DNA of 64,000 bases from Microcoleus vaginatus_C (GTDB taxonomy: Bacteria; Cyanobacteriota; Cyanobacteriia; Cyanobacteriales; Microcoleaceae): assembly GCA_040004035.1 (NCBI GenBank), contig JAMPLN010000024.1; one strand, written 5' to 3'. Of the stretch, positions 42,579 through 51,144 are shown piece after piece. Positions within the stretch are counted from its first letter, which is position 1. Every line of letters begins with the position of its first letter. The translations under genes were made by a program, and so were the position numbers. The notes under the pieces were generated by a model. The model saw only the letters and a list, made by a program, of their open reading frames with translations, made no database searches and was not told the origin of the DNA.

Positions 42579-43781
42579 TCAAATTCTGCCTTCGGATGGC
42601 GGGCGCTGCATCTTTGTGGGAAAGAATTCTTGCAAAGCCGAATTGCGCTGTTCGGGGGTTTCCTTCGCCCAATTCGACAAACTTTCGTAGAAAAAGAACG
42701 ACACGCCAGCAAAATCTCTTTTTCGCACTTCTTGCACTTGTTCTTGAATTTGTTTGAGTGGAACCGAATTATTTTTAAGACCAGTTAAAATGCCGATCGC
42801 AGTTGGAATGTTAAGTTTAGCCAATTTGACTTCTTCCCGTTCCAGTTCTGCACTAAAACGCTTGATATCGCTGCGATAAACCTGTAACACAATTTCTTGG
42901 ATGTAGCCACGTCTTTCCCAGGTAAACCAGTCCTGCAAGTGGGCGGGTAAAGAAAAGTGGAAAGGGTTCGGAGATAAGCTGACAATACATTTTTCTTTGC
43001 GGGATTTGATGGCGCGGGAAACTCGCCCCACGAAGTCGTTGATTTTGTCAGCGCGCCAGCGCACCCAGAAGGTTTCGCGGGGGTCGTTGGAGGGAGGGCT
43101 TTTGATTTGTTGCTGATACATTGACACTGTTAACGGCTCGTAGCCAAATTCTACTGGCAAGCCGAAATGGTCGTCAAATTGAATGCCATCTATATCATAA
43201 TTATCGACAATTTCTAGGATTAAATCTAAGATAAATTGCTGCACTTGGGGATGAAAGGGATTCAGCCAAACTCGATCGTGTTTGCCTTCTTTCCAAATAG
43301 TTGAACCGTCGCGCCGCTGCGCCAGCCACTCTGGGTGAAGTGTAACTAATTCCGATTCGGCGGGAGCCATGAAACCAAACTCAAACCAGGGGATTACTGC
43401 TATACCTTTTTGGCGGGATTGTGCTATAATTTCTTTGAGGATGTCTCGGTCTTTCAATCCGGGCGATGGGTCGATCGACTGTCCGAATACTCGTTGGGCT
43501 GCAGCACTCGGATAAAGCGTATAGCCTCCTTGCCAAACCGTGGGATAGATGGTATTAAAATTGAGTTGATCGAGTCGATTTACAGCGTCAATGATGTTGT
43601 TGCGGGAGAACATAACCTCGCTGTCAATGTTCGTCAACCAGACGCCGCGCAATTCGGTTGTTGGCCTGGTGGGCGGGGTTTGAGCCAAGAGACGCGGGGA
43701 TAAAATTGCGGAGGAGGTAAGGGCGATTGTAAAAACAACTATTAAAGCCAGTATCCGCTGCGATTTGTGCAATTTAATCAT
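42579..43781 (-). CDS. GHL10-type (DUF187) glycoside-hydrolase-like exported protein
   Basis: A 400-residue exported protein. A signal peptide (RILALIVVFTIALTSSAIL, cleavage near LLAQ) leads into the GHL10 core: TTELRGVWLTNIDSEVMFS, FNTIYPTVWQGGYTLYPS, GIAVIPWFEFGFM, WLNPFHPQVQQFILDLILE, DNYDIDGIQFDDHFGLP. Conserved DDH and FEFG acids are candidate catalytic residues. Such proteins are thought to act on cell-wall or extracellular polysaccharide. The ATG at 43781 is preferred over the TTG one codon earlier. The DUF2459 gene follows 14 bp downstream. Confidence 0.9.
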   Translation of the reverse strand: MIKLHKSQRILALIVVFTIALTSSAILSPRLLAQTPPTRPTTELRGVWLTNIDSEVMFSRNNIIDAVNRLDQLNFNTIYPTVWQGGYTLYPSAAAQRVFGQSIDPSPGLKDRDILKEIIAQSRQKGIAVIPWFEFGFMAPAESELVTLHPEWLAQRRDGSTIWKEGKHDRVWLNPFHPQVQQFILDLILEIVDNYDIDGIQFDDHFGLPVEFGYEPLTVSMYQQQIKSPPSNDPRETFWVRWRADKINDFVGRVSRAIKSRKEKCIVSLSPNPFHFSLPAHLQDWFTWERRGYIQEIVLQVYRSDIKRFSAELEREEVKLAKLNIPTAIGILTGLKNNSVPLKQIQEQVQEVRKRDFAGVSFFFYESLSNWAKETPEQRNSALQEFFPTKMQRPPSEGRI

Positions 43782-43843
43782 CAATTTGTCGCAAATATTA
43801 TTGTGAGAGTTCTATTTTACCTCACCAAATAGCACCATTCTCA

Positions 43844-43908
43844 AGAACAGGCTTTCCGGCCTGTTCCACAAGAGTGAATTTTCTTGTGGGGTGGGCTTCT
43901 GGCCCCCC
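43844..43908. repeat. GGGTGGGC / CTTGTGGGGTGGG repeat, copy 1
   Basis: AGAACAGGCTTTCCGGCCTG, then TTCCACAAGAGTGAATTTTC and TTGTGGGGTGGGCTTCTGG. Related copies occur at 49207-49271 and 57461-57526, with variable inner palindromes (GGCAAGATGCC in the last). Confidence 0.65.
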
Positions 43909-43954
43909 CTTGAAAGGCTTATTGAAAATGATGCAATATCTCAGTTTTACCCTA

Positions 43955-45400
43955 CTAAGAGTAACCTTGCAGTTTCATCACTTGGCGGTAGTGCGCTTCA
44001 ATCTCGCCCACCGTTTGCGATTGACGCTTGCTAATCCACTCGCTGCGATCGAATAATTCCCGCCTCAAAGCATCAACATCGATCGTTTTCACCTTACCTT
44101 CGCCAACAATTTGCTTGCCGCTTACCCAAACGCTGTCTACCGCATTAGTCGGGCGTCCCAAAATCAGCAAGCCGATCGGATCGGTGCGCGGCAGCAATGA
44201 TAAACTGGTTAAATCATACAGCACAAAATCTGCTTTTTTACCTACTGTCAACGAACCCATTTCATCGGCTAGATTCAAGCCTTTTGCTCCTCCTAGGGAT
44301 GCCATTTCTACAGACTGGCGCGGTGTAATCCATTGGCGGTAATCCAAATCCGTGATATTGTGCAAAATCGAGCCAATTTTAATCGCTTCCAGCAAATCTT
44401 GAGAGTCATTGCTAGCAGCGCCGTCGCAGCCAAAAGATACGTTGACTCCCGCTTGACGGTATTTCAAAATCGGTGCAATCCCACTTCCCAAGCGCAAGTT
44501 GCTGAGGGGATTGTGTACAACTGTCGCTCCCGTTTCTGCCATAATCGCAATGTCTGAATCGTCCAGCCAAACGCAGTGCGCTAAGGAAGTTCGGGGGCTC
44601 AAATAACCAATTTTTTGCAGGTGTTCGACAGCGCTACAGCCGTATTTTTCGTGAGCTAACTGTTTTTGAGCGGGGGTTTCTAAGAGGTGGGCGTGGCGGC
44701 AAAGATTGTAGCGATCGCTCAATTCGATGCAGCCTTCAAACAAAGCATCGGAACACAGTTGAATTCCCGTCGGGGCCAACAACATATTAACACCTTTTTC
44801 GGGATTGTGAAACTGTTTTATGGTTGTTTCCATTAATTCCAAAGTTGCCTTAGTCGATCGAATGTAAGTCGCGTGTTCGATCGCGCTATCGCCCGCAGGC
44901 ATTCCCGCTGTCAGGGATTCATCTTGAATTAACGGCCCGATAAAAGCGCGGATACCGATTTCTTGATAAGCGCGAACTGCTGCGGCGATTGTCTCTAATT
45001 CCTGCCCCGGAATCAACACTAAATGATCGACTACGCTTGTACCGCCCGACAGCAATGTTTCTACCGCAGTTCCCAAGGCACTCAAGTAAACTTGTTCGGG
45101 ATCGAGAGGCGTAAAATCGTATAATTCGGCAATCCACAACTCCAGCGGCAAAGGGGGAATAATGCCTCGTTGCCACATTTCTGAAGAGTGAGTGTGCGCG
45201 TTGACAAAACCGGGCAGCAGCAGCTTATTTTTGCCGTTAATAACTGTTTGACCCCCCCTATCCCCCCCTTGGTAAGCGGGGGAATTAGAGGGTGGATTAT
45301 TGGGCCCGATCGCACTTATGCAATTATCCACCACTTGCACGTCTGCGGTTTCATAACCGCTATCAACCGGAATTAAAGCATTTTGAATTGTAAAGCTCAT
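43955..45400 (-). CDS. TRZ/ATZ-family amidohydrolase (deaminase-like)
   Basis: A 481-residue metal-dependent hydrolase resembling 5-methylthioadenosine/S-adenosylhomocysteine deaminases and the triazine hydrolases. Metal ligands are visible in GFVNAHTHSSEMWQRG (HxH), in the HAHLLETPAQ segment, in SLAHCVWLDDSD and as Asp in SFGCDGAASND. The N-terminal sandwich has an unusual Pro/Gly stretch, NNPPSNSPAYQGGDRGGQT, encoded by a C7/G5 dispersed repeat at 45252-45294. Typical family members lack it, so it looks like a repeat insertion that kept the frame. The exact substrate is open. It is divergent from the isochorismatase gene. Confidence 0.9.
   Translation of the reverse strand: MSFTIQNALIPVDSGYETADVQVVDNCISAIGPNNPPSNSPAYQGGDRGGQTVINGKNKLLLPGFVNAHTHSSEMWQRGIIPPLPLELWIAELYDFTPLDPEQVYLSALGTAVETLLSGGTSVVDHLVLIPGQELETIAAAVRAYQEIGIRAFIGPLIQDESLTAGMPAGDSAIEHATYIRSTKATLELMETTIKQFHNPEKGVNMLLAPTGIQLCSDALFEGCIELSDRYNLCRHAHLLETPAQKQLAHEKYGCSAVEHLQKIGYLSPRTSLAHCVWLDDSDIAIMAETGATVVHNPLSNLRLGSGIAPILKYRQAGVNVSFGCDGAASNDSQDLLEAIKIGSILHNITDLDYRQWITPRQSVEMASLGGAKGLNLADEMGSLTVGKKADFVLYDLTSLSLLPRTDPIGLLILGRPTNAVDSVWVSGKQIVGEGKVKTIDVDALRRELFDRSEWISKRQSQTVGEIEAHYRQVMKLQGYS
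45252..45294. repeat. In-frame dispersed repeat inside amidohydrolase gene
   Basis: CCCCCCCTATCCCCCCCTTG, then GTAAGCGGGGGAATTAGAGGG. It resembles the elements at 113-139 and 53199-53229 and adds roughly 15 residues to the encoded protein at a loop before VINGKNKLLLPGF. Confidence 0.75.
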
Positions 45401-45613
45401 AGATTTACCCTTTTTGTAAATTTATATTGATTTTTATTGTATGATTCCCAGGCGCTAACATTTGCGATCACCAAACTGTAATAAACTTAATAAATCCTAA
45501 AATATATCACAAAGTTACCCCTGATACTTAATTATAACAAAGATTTAAGATATGACAAGTTAGTAACAATCAAATAGTTATAAGATTGAAATTGTTTTTG
45601 AGCCAAAATCCCT

Positions 45614-46384
45614 ATGAATCCTGATTCTCTCCGCACCTTGGGCGTACCGCCGAATGCTTGGAAAGTTGATGCCAAAATTGCCGATATCACCCGATCGCCG
45701 ATCGCGCCTCAACCTGTTACCCTGGAAACAGAAACTAAAACCCTGCGTTTGGACTTAGCAAAAGCAGCAATGTTGGTGATAGATATGCAAAACGATTTCT
45801 GTCATCCCGACGGTTGGCTAGCACATATCGGCGTAGATGTAACGCCCGCCCGAACTCCAATTAATCCTTTAAAAAATTTGCTGCCAAAATTGCGATCGCA
45901 CGCAATACCAATTATTTGGATTAACTGGGGGAACCGCCCCGATTTGCTCAATATTAGTGCAGCTTCCCGTCACGTTTACAATCCCACGGGCGACGGCGTA
46001 GGTTTGGGAGATCCGCTGCCAAAAAACAACGCACCTGTACTGATGGCAGGGAGTTGGGCGGCCGCAGTTGTCGATGAACTGGAACCCAAACCGGAGGATA
46101 TTTGCGTTGATAAATATCGGATGAGCGGCTTTTGGGATACTCCTTTAGATAGTATCTTGCGGAACCTCGGCAGAACTACACTTTTCTTTGGAGGAGTAAA
46201 CGCCGATCAGTGCGTCATGGCTACGCTGCAAGATGCTAATTTCCTCGGTTACGACTGTATTTTAGTCAAAGATTGTACAGCTACCACATCTCCCGAGTAT
46301 TGCTGGCAAGCTACTCTTTATAACGTTAAACAATGTTTTGGCTTTTTGTCAGATTCTCAGGCTATGTTAGAAGCAATTAAATAG
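45614..46384 (+). CDS. Isochorismatase-family cysteine hydrolase
   Basis: A 256-residue hydrolase of the nicotinamidase/biuret-hydrolase/carbamoylsarcosine fold. The triad is Asp57 in LVIDMQNDF, Lys167 in VDKYRMSGFWDT and Cys200 in GVNADQCV. The distinct cysteine context (GVNADQCVMATLQDA) and longer N-terminus (MNPDSLRTLGVPPNAWKVD) match a subgroup that acts on small amides or ureas. Located between a divergent amidohydrolase and downstream cupin and CocE-type genes, it may participate in breakdown of a nitrogenous compound; that is inference. A divergent promoter region of 213 bp separates it from the amidohydrolase gene. Confidence 0.9.
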   Translation: MNPDSLRTLGVPPNAWKVDAKIADITRSPIAPQPVTLETETKTLRLDLAKAAMLVIDMQNDFCHPDGWLAHIGVDVTPARTPINPLKNLLPKLRSHAIPIIWINWGNRPDLLNISAASRHVYNPTGDGVGLGDPLPKNNAPVLMAGSWAAAVVDELEPKPEDICVDKYRMSGFWDTPLDSILRNLGRTTLFFGGVNADQCVMATLQDANFLGYDCILVKDCTATTSPEYCWQATLYNVKQCFGFLSDSQAMLEAIK

Positions 46385-46595
46385 CAGTCATCAGGGGAGT
46401 ATCCCTCTGGAGTGTAAAAAGCGTTTTTTAGGAGTGCGAGAGTCCCGCACAGCAAAGCCTATATCTCGCTTCCTGCTCTGACAGCGAACTCTCCTGTGAA
46501 ATCAATAAACTTTGGAGGTTGAGCGGCGGACTAATGACTCTGGATTCTCACTAATGACAGCAGAAACATAACCACTGACAACTAACAATAAAAAA

Positions 46596-47048
46596 ATGAC
46601 AAACCAGTGCGTGATTCCTGTTATAAAGTCTCCGAAAGACTACCAAGCATTTCGCATCAGTCCGGGCGATACTAATAGATTAGCTATCGTCTTCGATCCG
46701 GTAATAGCTAATGTTTCATTAACAGTTTGCGTGGAGATTTTCGATGTGGGCGGCAAAACTCCTCCCAACCGCCATCAATTTGCAGTAGAAATGTTTTTTG
46801 TACTCAAAGGAACAGGGCAAGCAACCTGCGACGGCAAAACAGTTAGTATTCAACCGGGAGATAGTTTGTTAGTGCCTCCAACAGGGACTCACCTAATTGA
46901 GAATACGGGCAGTGGACGTTTGTACACTTTGTGCATCATGGTGCCGAATGAGGATTTTGTGGAACTAATTCGCAGCGGTACACCAGTCGAACTCGATGAG
47001 GAAGATATGAGAGTTCTTGGGCGATCGGATGTACTCGTATCGTGCTAG
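46596..47048 (+). CDS. Cupin domain protein
   Basis: A 150-residue single-domain cupin. The metal-binding signature is present as NRHQFAVEMFFVLKGTG (motif 1: H and E ligands) and PGDSLLVPPTGTHLIENTG (motif 2: H ligand). The stop codon TAG coincides with the first bases of a dispersed repeat (47046). The function could be enzymatic or regulatory. Its place between the isochorismatase and CocE genes suggests a common pathway. Confidence 0.87.
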   Translation: MTNQCVIPVIKSPKDYQAFRISPGDTNRLAIVFDPVIANVSLTVCVEIFDVGGKTPPNRHQFAVEMFFVLKGTGQATCDGKTVSIQPGDSLLVPPTGTHLIENTGSGRLYTLCIMVPNEDFVELIRSGTPVELDEEDMRVLGRSDVLVSC

Positions 47049-47150
47049 GTTTGTAGTAAGGACTTGAGTTCTTAGAGAAAGGACTATCTCATTAGGTTTG
47101 TAGTAAGGACTTCAGTCCTTAGAGAAAAAAATAAAGCCCTTACTACGAAC
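47046..47150. repeat. Twin TAGGTTTGTAGTAAGGACTT repeats plus inverted copy
   Basis: Two 35-bp direct copies at 47046-47080 and 47093-47127 begin TAGGTTTGTAGTAAGGACTT and differ at few positions. GCCCTTACTACGAAC (47136-47150) is an inverted partial copy. The first copy begins exactly at the cupin stop codon. Confidence 0.75.
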
Positions 47151-47177
47151 TTTTTTAGTTGATGTTTTTTAGGATTT

Positions 47178-48803
47178 ATGCTGAAACTTTGCCCGAAAGA
47201 AACAGCGTCAATGCTAACTAAAGATGGCGTGCGTTTAGATGCTGACATCTACCGCCCCGATGCGGAGGGCGAATTTCCAGTATTATTAATGCGGCAACCT
47301 TACGGAAGGGCGATCGCCTCTACAGTAGTATATTCCCATCCCGCATGGTACGCCAAACACGGCTACATCGTTGTCATCCAAGACGTGCGGGGACGCGGCA
47401 CTTCCGAAGGCGAATTTAACCCATTTGTTAGCGAAACACAAGACGGTTTTGATAGCGTCAATTGGGCAGCTAATTTGCCGGGAAGTAACGGCAAAGTCGG
47501 AATGTACGGTTTTTCCTACCAAGGAATGACTCAACTCTACACGGCTGCTGCTAAACCGAACGCATTAATAACAATCTGTCCGGCAATGGTAGGCTGCAAT
47601 TTATACGCAGATTGGGCCTATGAAGGCGGCGCATTTTGTCTGCAATCAAATCTCGGCTGGGCAATTCAGCTAGCGGCAGAAACCGCTCGCTTAAAAGCCG
47701 ATATTTCTGCCTATCAAGCCTTTTATGCAGCTTCGAGAAATCTCCCCCTATACGATACCGTGCCGGCGCGTCCTGAGATTATTAAACATCTCGCACCCGA
47801 CTCATATTATCACGATTGGTTGGATAATTATCTACCAAGCGAGTATTGGGAAAAGTTATCGCCCAACCTCAAAGATTTAGACTTGCCAATGCTGCATATT
47901 GGTGGTTGGTTTGATACTTATTTGCGGGGAACAATCCATCTTTACAAGGAAATGGTGAGCCGCAGTTCCTGTCCCCAGCATTTGATAATTGGCCCTTGGG
48001 CGCATTTACCTTGGGGGCGAAAAGTTGGAGCCTTGGATTATGGTTGGGCAGCTTCAAATCCTGTGGATGACTTGCAAATTCGCTGGTTCGATCGCTTCCT
48101 CAAAGGAGTTGATACAGGAATATTAGACGAGCGGCCGATTTCGCTATTTGAGATGGGGAGGAATGATTGGCGGAAATTTGATAAATGGCCTAATAATAAT
48201 CATAAATCTTATTTTTTAGCAAGTACCGGACTTGCCGCGATTAGAGAAGATGCGGGTATTTTAACAGAGAGTTGCGCGGATGTTTGCACTGATGATATAT
48301 TCGTACATGACCCTTGGCGCCCGGTGCCATCATTGGGAGGTCACGCTGCATTTCCTGCAGGTGCGATGGAGCGATCGACTATTGACTGCCGCACCGATGT
48401 TTTAACATACACTGCGGCGCCGCTAACAGCAGATTTGCACTTAGCTGGAGATATAATTGTCGAAGTATTTTGTACCGCCGATGCGCCGAGTTTTGATTTG
48501 TGTGCGATACTTTCTGAGGTCAAAGATAGCGGCAGCGTCTACAATTTTACTCAAGGTTACGTCCGGGTGAATTCAGGTGAAACACCTGTGAGAATTGTGC
48601 TGCAAGCAACTTGTATGCAAATTGCCAAAGGTAATGCCTTGCGTCTGAGTTTGAGTGCGGCTTGTTTTCCCGCTTACGACGTGAATCCGGGAACGGGCGC
48701 GCCGGGCGGTGAAGCGCGGACGATCGATGCTAAAATTATCACGCTGACAGTAAGTTGTGGCGGAAATTGTCCCTCTCAAATTTTGCTGCCAATTGTCAAT
48801 TAA
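47178..48803 (+). CDS. CocE/NonD-family alpha/beta hydrolase
   Basis: A 541-residue hydrolase of the CocE (X-Pro dipeptidyl-peptidase S15-like) group, acting on esters or amides. The nucleophile is Ser113 in GMYGFSYQGMTQ, the Asp is in HIGGWFDTYLRG and the His in GPWAHLPWG. RGRGTSEGEFNPF is the family-typical motif before the nucleophile. The C-terminal part (from about 370) is a jelly-roll domain ending in AKIITLTVSCGG. There is no signal peptide. It is the third gene of the 45614-48803 row and is followed 19 bp later by the DUF952 gene. Confidence 0.9.
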   Translation: MLKLCPKETASMLTKDGVRLDADIYRPDAEGEFPVLLMRQPYGRAIASTVVYSHPAWYAKHGYIVVIQDVRGRGTSEGEFNPFVSETQDGFDSVNWAANLPGSNGKVGMYGFSYQGMTQLYTAAAKPNALITICPAMVGCNLYADWAYEGGAFCLQSNLGWAIQLAAETARLKADISAYQAFYAASRNLPLYDTVPARPEIIKHLAPDSYYHDWLDNYLPSEYWEKLSPNLKDLDLPMLHIGGWFDTYLRGTIHLYKEMVSRSSCPQHLIIGPWAHLPWGRKVGALDYGWAASNPVDDLQIRWFDRFLKGVDTGILDERPISLFEMGRNDWRKFDKWPNNNHKSYFLASTGLAAIREDAGILTESCADVCTDDIFVHDPWRPVPSLGGHAAFPAGAMERSTIDCRTDVLTYTAAPLTADLHLAGDIIVEVFCTADAPSFDLCAILSEVKDSGSVYNFTQGYVRVNSGETPVRIVLQATCMQIAKGNALRLSLSAACFPAYDVNPGTGAPGGEARTIDAKIITLTVSCGGNCPSQILLPIVN

Positions 48804-48822
48804 ACCTAAAACCTATCTAACT

Positions 48823-49170
48823 ATGAGCGTTATTTTTCACATCACCCGCAGCCAACAGTGGGAACAAGCAAAACAAGTTCAATCCTATCGCGGCGATACG
48901 CTAGATACTGAAGGATTTATCCACTGTTCGACTCTGCCACAAGTTCTTAAATCTGCTAATAAATTTTTTGTGGGACAAACAGGATTGCTGCTGCTTTGGA
49001 TTGACTCGGACAAAGTAGAATCTGAACTTAAGTATGAATTGGCTGCGGGTGAGAATTACCCGCACATTTACGGGCCGCTGAATGTTGATGCTGTGTTGAA
49101 AGTTGTTGAGTTTGAACCGGGTGCCGATGGCAAGTTTGAATTGCCGGAAGAATTAAAAAATGTTGTTTAA
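48823..49170 (+). CDS. DUF952 family protein
   Basis: A 115-residue small protein. The N-terminal VIFHITRSQQWEQAKQVQSY and the motif DTEGFIHCSTLPQVLKSAN are the family hallmarks; the GPLNVDAVL end also fits. The fold is related to ADP-ribosyltransferases, but the biochemical activity is not established. The ATG at 48823 is chosen; an earlier in-frame start (48757) lies inside the preceding CocE gene. Together with the 19-bp spacing this suggests co-transcription. Confidence 0.9.
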   Translation: MSVIFHITRSQQWEQAKQVQSYRGDTLDTEGFIHCSTLPQVLKSANKFFVGQTGLLLLWIDSDKVESELKYELAAGENYPHIYGPLNVDAVLKVVEFEPGADGKFELPEELKNVV

Positions 49171-49206
49171 GATTCTGAGTTTTGAGCATTGTAAACTAAC
49201 TTTTTA

Positions 49207-49271
49207 GGGCGGGCTAGAAGCCAACCCCACGGGAAAGTTGAATTTTGTAAAACGGGCATCTTGCCCGTTCT
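49207..49271. repeat. GGGCAAGATGCCC-type repeat, copy 2
   Basis: GGGCGGGCTAGAAGCCAACCC is followed by CACGGGAAAGTTGAATTTTG and ACGGGCATCTTGCCCGTTC. It is the same family as 43844-43908 and 57461-57526 in reverse orientation. Confidence 0.65.
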
Positions 49272-49291
49272 AATTTCTGAAATATATCAAT

Positions 49292-50548
49292 TTAAACTGA
49301 CTGATTCACCAACTCTGCCGCCAATGTCAGCGCATCTTCGCGAGTCGCGATTCTCCCTTCCACCCGCGCTAATTGAATTTCCATTAACAATTGACCGATG
49401 CGCGGACTTCGGGGCAATTTCAAATATTCCATTAAATCATTGCCGCTAACTAATTGTGTGGCGTGAGCAATAATATCATCAGCATCCAGATAGCGATTAA
49501 TTAACAGTGAAATATCCTCAACCGCAACTCCCGCCGCCACGGCCAAAACCGCTAAAACTGGAAATACTATTCCCACATCCCGAAACAAAAAATACTGTTC
49601 TCGCAAAGACATTTCCACGATAGGTTTTGCTTGCAACTTCGGCAAGTAATTCAAAAGCCCGATCGCACTTTTAATCTCCGCATTGCTGTACTTCAACCGC
49701 AGCAACTGAGTTTCAGCAATTGTCGGGTCGGAATCTGCCAAAATAGCCAGCTTCGCGACAGCCAACAAAGGCGTTTTAATTGTATCTCTAATCTGACGCC
49801 CGAATTCCTTCCCTAATTCCGGGTAAATTGCCGCTAACTTGGCAGCAGAGGCATCAATTTTTGTCAAAATATCAAAACGGTCGATCGCACTTTCAAACCA
49901 AATCGAAAACAAACCGTCTTCGCAACCGCGACAAATCCAAGGAACACCCTCTGGATTACTCAACAAATAACCTAATTCCGTCCGCACCCGTTCCACCGCT
50001 ACCCGACTCAACAGCGGCGCCAATTCCCGAATCGCAGATTGAGTTTCAGCTTCGATCGCAAAACCCAACTGCGCGGCTTGGCGGTAAGCTCTTAATAACC
50101 TTAGCGGATCGTCCTCCAAATTTGACCGCGAAATCATCCGCAGCACACCCAAGCGCAAATCAGTTTGACCGTCCAAAGGATCGATGATTTCTCCGGTAAA
50201 AGGATTGTAGGCGATCGCATTTATCCGAAAATCCCGGCGCAGCAAATCCCCCTCCAGACTCCCCCCTTCCGCCTGCGCCAAATCCGCCGTACCGTCGGCA
50301 AACACCACCCGCGCAATTTGGCGTTCCGCATCCAACAAGACAAATCCACCTTTCGTGCGATCGGCAATTTTTCGAGCAGTCTTCACCGCCCGTGTTAGCA
50401 TGACAAAATCCAAGTCAAAATAGTGCGATCGGCGGCCCAGCAACGCATCCCGTACCGCACCGCCCACCAGATAAGCAGGCGGTGTCAGCAGTTCCAAATC
50501 AAACGGCCAAGTATTAGGAGATAATGAAGAGGGCAAATTAATCGGCAT
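49292..50548 (-). CDS. cca: CCA tRNA nucleotidyltransferase / polynucleotide adenylyltransferase family
   Basis: A 418-residue class II nucleotidyltransferase that adds CCA (or part of it) to tRNA 3' ends. Catalytic carboxylates are in SHYFDLDFVML (Asp45, Asp47), after the flexible loop PAYLVGGAVRDALLG. The nucleotide-selecting stretch LLRRDFRINAIAYNP and the DDPLRLLRAYRQAAQLGF helix are family-typical. The helical C-terminal body (from about 220) matches the family length. Some cyanobacteria split A- and CC-addition between two enzymes, so this one may be only one half. It has no operon partners. Confidence 0.92.
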   Translation of the reverse strand: MPINLPSSLSPNTWPFDLELLTPPAYLVGGAVRDALLGRRSHYFDLDFVMLTRAVKTARKIADRTKGGFVLLDAERQIARVVFADGTADLAQAEGGSLEGDLLRRDFRINAIAYNPFTGEIIDPLDGQTDLRLGVLRMISRSNLEDDPLRLLRAYRQAAQLGFAIEAETQSAIRELAPLLSRVAVERVRTELGYLLSNPEGVPWICRGCEDGLFSIWFESAIDRFDILTKIDASAAKLAAIYPELGKEFGRQIRDTIKTPLLAVAKLAILADSDPTIAETQLLRLKYSNAEIKSAIGLLNYLPKLQAKPIVEMSLREQYFLFRDVGIVFPVLAVLAVAAGVAVEDISLLINRYLDADDIIAHATQLVSGNDLMEYLKLPRSPRIGQLLMEIQLARVEGRIATREDALTLAAELVNQSV

Positions 50549-50655
50549 TGCAACAAAAATCTACAAACTTACAAACAATTAAACTCTTGCTACGCTAGAT
50601 TAACAGAAAGCTCAAATTTCACCAATCTTTTTGAAATGCACAGAGGATATCAAGA

Positions 50656-50904
50656 ATGTGTATTTGTATTAACTGCCACTATGTAGACCGCTGCTTCACC
50701 TACCACGCCGTAGAAGAACAGCACGAACAGCTTCACCTCACCGAAACACCCGATTTCGACCCCGTAGAACCCACCATCAACGTCAACATCCGTCCCCGCC
50801 AAGACGAAATTGAAATGGAATGGGATGTAGTCGGGTGTCAGAGTTTCAAGCAAGAGACCGGCAAATGGGCAAAATTGCGGCCAGGCGAACTTGTCCCGAC
50901 TTAA
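50656..50904 (+). CDS. ycf34: Ycf34 family protein
   Basis: An 82-residue protein shared by cyanobacteria and red-algal plastids. Four cysteines in MCICINCHYVDRC (Cys2, Cys4, Cys7, Cys13) are the likely iron-sulfur cluster ligands. YHAVEEQHEQLHLTETPDF and EWDVVGCQSF with TGKWAKLRPGE complete the family signature. It is involved in photosynthetic growth in ways not fully known. It begins after an AGAGGATATCAAGA ribosome site. It is divergent from cca and followed by a repeat-rich spacer. Confidence 0.95.
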   Translation: MCICINCHYVDRCFTYHAVEEQHEQLHLTETPDFDPVEPTINVNIRPRQDEIEMEWDVVGCQSFKQETGKWAKLRPGELVPT

Positions 50905-51144
50905 GGGAGAAGGAAGAAGGAAGAGGGAGGAGGGAAGAAGGAAGAGGGAAGAAGGAAGAAGGAAGGACGAAAAAATAAAACGCTCTCATTTTCTTGTTTC
51001 TTCTTTTTACCCGCTTTTCAATTTTCAATTTCCAATATTCAATTCCCAATTTTCAATTTTCAATTACCGATGCCCGATGCCCAATTCCCCATTCCCCATT
51101 CCCAATTAAAAATCTAAAATCTAAAATCTAAAATCTAAAATCCA
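50905..51144. repeat. Purine-rich and heptamer low-complexity spacer
   Basis: 240 bp of simple repeats: GAAGAAGGAAGAGGG runs (50908-50970), CAATTTTCAATTTCC-type units (51017-51064), CCCCATT units (51084-51102) and AAAATCT heptamers (51109-51140). It ends just before the ATG of the kinase gene at 51145. No gene, and no promoter that I can separate from the repeats. Confidence 0.8.
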
